A stretch of 7,320 nt of DNA from Gammaproteobacteria bacterium (GTDB lineage Bacteria; Pseudomonadota; Gammaproteobacteria; Tenderiales; Tenderiaceae): contig JALTMR010000115.1 of the NCBI GenBank assembly GCA_027001525.1, positions 1 through 7,320 on the forward strand, given 5' to 3'. Both the position numbers and the translations under genes were made by a program. The notes beneath the pieces were generated by a model that was given only the letters and a program-made list of their open reading frames with translations, was not told where the DNA came from and did not search any database. This document shows, in pieces, positions 6,398 through 7,320 of this stretch. Position 1 is the stretch's first letter. Each line of letters begins with the position of its first letter.

Positions 6398-6434
6398 CCA
6401 TAAACAACAACCCCGCTAGCATCAGGTAGCGGGG
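6398..6434 (-). terminator. Intrinsic terminator of the cold-shock gene
   Basis: On the minus strand CCCCGCTA (6427-6434) pairs with TAGCGGGG (6411-6418) across an 8-base loop, giving an 8-bp GC-rich stem. It is followed by the U-rich tail TTGTTGTTTATGG. It lies about 25 bases past the csp stop. The interrupted U tract suggests incomplete termination, which would let some transcripts continue into the RRM gene. Confidence 0.8.
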
Positions 6435-6459
6435 CTGTGTGTAGACAAGTTTCAGAGAA

Positions 6460-6663
6460 CTATTGAGGCAAGACTTGAACCGCTTGCAGCCCCTTGGCGC
6501 CGTTCTCTACTTCGTACTGAACTGTCTGGCCTTCAGCCAGTGTACGAAAACCTTCAGCGGCGATACCACTGAAGTGAACGAATACATCCTCACCACCATC
6601 CTGTGGGGTGATAAAACCAAAGCCCTTAGACTCGTTAAACCATTTAACAGTACCGATACTCAC
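6460..6663 (-). CDS. Cold-shock protein, CspA family
   Basis: 67-residue single cold-shock domain protein (E. coli CspA has 70). The opening [19 protein letters not shown] is the family hallmark, with RNP1 KGFGFI (13-18) and RNP2 VFVHF (27-31), followed by the Gly/Glu-rich [14 protein letters not shown] and AVQV ending. Family members bind single-stranded nucleic acid and act as RNA chaperones; which family member is cold-induced cannot be told from the protein alone. The start is GTG (6661-6663), with AGAGGA (6673-6678) 9 bases upstream; no ATG is available in a family-consistent position. A long AT-rich leader with a candidate promoter about 125 bases upstream resembles the long leaders of cspA-type genes. 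A terminator follows, then an RRM gene on the same strand. The upstream neighbour on this strand is the aminotransferase, 189 bases away. Confidence 0.96.
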   Translation of the reverse strand: MSIGTVKWFNESKGFGFITPQDGGEDVFVHFSGIAAEGFRTLAEGQTVQYEVENGAKGLQAVQVLPQ

Positions 6664-6790
6664 GTAAAAAATTCCTCTAAAACGAATAATACAAATTCAA
6701 ATTGCAGGTAAATTCAAAGCGATGGAGATATAGAGCGGATCTTGGGAAAGAGAACGCGACAACCAGGCTCAGAGAGTTACAAGCAGGCCC

Positions 6791-6796
6791 ACTATA
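6791..6796 (-). promoter_or_regulatory. Candidate -10 for the csp gene
   Basis: The minus strand reads TATAGT, one mismatch from TATAAT. Just upstream is an A-rich tract (positions about 6811-6828) covering the -35/UP-element zone, but no clear -35 hexamer is present. A start near 6784 would give a leader of about 120 bases before the GTG, of the size known for cspA-type leaders. Confidence 0.4.
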
Positions 6797-6803
6797 CGCT
6801 AAT

Positions 6804-6834
6804 GCCGGGGAAATTTCTTTTTTTGTTTCCCGGC
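6804..6834. repeat. Inverted repeat with T/A-rich loop between aminotransferase and csp
   Basis: GCCGGGGAAA (6804-6813) pairs with TTTCCCGGC (6826-6834) with a single bulged base, around a loop rich in T on the plus strand and in A on the minus strand. On the minus strand it is 18 bases past the aminotransferase stop, so it may be part of that gene's 3' end. No U tract follows, so it is not a standard intrinsic terminator. It also overlaps the upstream zone of the csp candidate promoter. Confidence 0.55.
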
Positions 6835-6852
6835 TGGCAAAGGGGATATTGA

Positions 6853-7320
6853 TCAGTGTTGGCGGGTTTGTAAAAAGCCCCTGATTCGTTTCACCCCCTC
6901 CTTCAACCGGCTTAGCGAGGTGGTATAGGCAAAGCGGATACGCCGGTTTGATCGATAATCACCAAAGTCTTTGCCTGGGGTAGTGGCAACGCCCCCCTCC
7001 TCCAGCAATGCCCGGCAAAACGCCGCACTGTCTTCCGTGTGTTGGCTGCAATCGGCATAGAGATAGAAGGCCCCCTGGGCGACCGAGTCAAACTTGAAAC
7101 CTAGTGATTCCAGGGCAGGCAGGAGGTAGTCCCGACGCGTCTGGAATGCCTGTCGTCGCTGCTCAAGCAGTTTCATGGTGGGCGGGTGAAAGGCGGCTAA
7201 TGCAGCGTGTTGCGCAGGTGTTGATGCAGCCAGAAAAATATTCTGTGCCACTTTATCAAACGCATCAACGTAATGCTGTGGAGCAACCAGCCAGCCAAGT
7301 CGCCAGCCGGTCATGCCAAA
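6853..7320 (-). CDS. PLP-dependent class I/II aminotransferase, C-terminal part (5' end outside window)
   Basis: 155 codons plus a TGA stop are in the window, and the frame is open through the right edge. The first visible residues FGMTGWRLGW are the segment just after the Schiff-base lysine in fold-type I aminotransferases; the Arg contacts the PLP phosphate, while the lysine itself lies outside the window. It continues with NIFLAASTPAQHAAL, then a large-small domain helix (LLEQRRQAFQTRRDYLLPAL), GAFYLYADCS, GVATTPGKDFG, and RIRFAYTTSLSRLKEGVKRI. In the last segment the first or second Arg is expected to bind the substrate carboxylate. The overall pattern fits the aspartate/aromatic/alanine-type aminotransferases (class I/II), but specificity cannot be assigned from this part. 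An apparent ATG at 7312-7314 is the Met of GMTGW, not a start. The csp gene lies downstream on the same strand. Confidence 0.93.
   Translation of the reverse strand, partial: FGMTGWRLGWLVAPQHYVDAFDKVAQNIFLAASTPAQHAALAAFHPPTMKLLEQRRQAFQTRRDYLLPALESLGFKFDSVAQGAFYLYADCSQHTEDSAAFCRALLEEGGVATTPGKDFGDYRSNRRIRFAYTTSLSRLKEGVKRIRGFLQTRQH

Noticed and set aside
6463..6711. 82-codon plus-strand open frame
   Set aside because: It is antisense to the cold-shock gene, which is unmistakable on the minus strand.

Overview
The window looks like chromosomal DNA of a gammaproteobacterium. The evidence is an ABC-F protein that aligns along its whole length with E. coli YheS, an Smr protein like E. coli SmrA/SmrB, a BamD-type outer-membrane lipoprotein, a DamX-type SPOR domain and a CspA-type cold-shock protein. 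I see no insertion sequence, integrase, phage gene or CRISPR array. The genus cannot be fixed from sequence alone. Most of the content is housekeeping, with one unusual protein architecture and one unusual regulatory stretch.

Layout. Left edge (minus strand): a lipoprotein with a BamD-like TPR body and a C-terminal SPOR domain runs off position 1. It lies 85 bases downstream of yheS (minus strand, 1143-3044) and may share its transcript. Divergent from yheS is a TPR-sulfotransferase (plus strand, ends 4926). It converges, with a 9-base gap, on an Smr-domain nuclease gene (minus strand, 4936-5505). Next comes tRNA-Asn(GTT) on the plus strand with a clear sigma70-type promoter and an intrinsic terminator, then about 230 bases with no credible protein gene. 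The right part is all minus strand: a partial class I/II aminotransferase (off the right edge), a cold-shock protein with a GTG start and a long leader, an intrinsic terminator, a leader with two perfect inverted repeats, an RRM RNA-binding protein with a TTG start, and a final terminator.

How the parts may work together. YheS (ABC-F) and the Smr protein both belong to families that act on ribosomes or translated mRNA. The csp-rbp pair encodes two small single-domain RNA binders that look like a cold-adaptation cassette, with terminator and leader elements that could set their ratio. The BamD-SPOR protein would join a beta-barrel-assembly-type scaffold to binding of denuded peptidoglycan, plausibly at the division septum. 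The functional links are inference; the domains, start codons, dyads and promoter/terminator elements are visible in the sequence.
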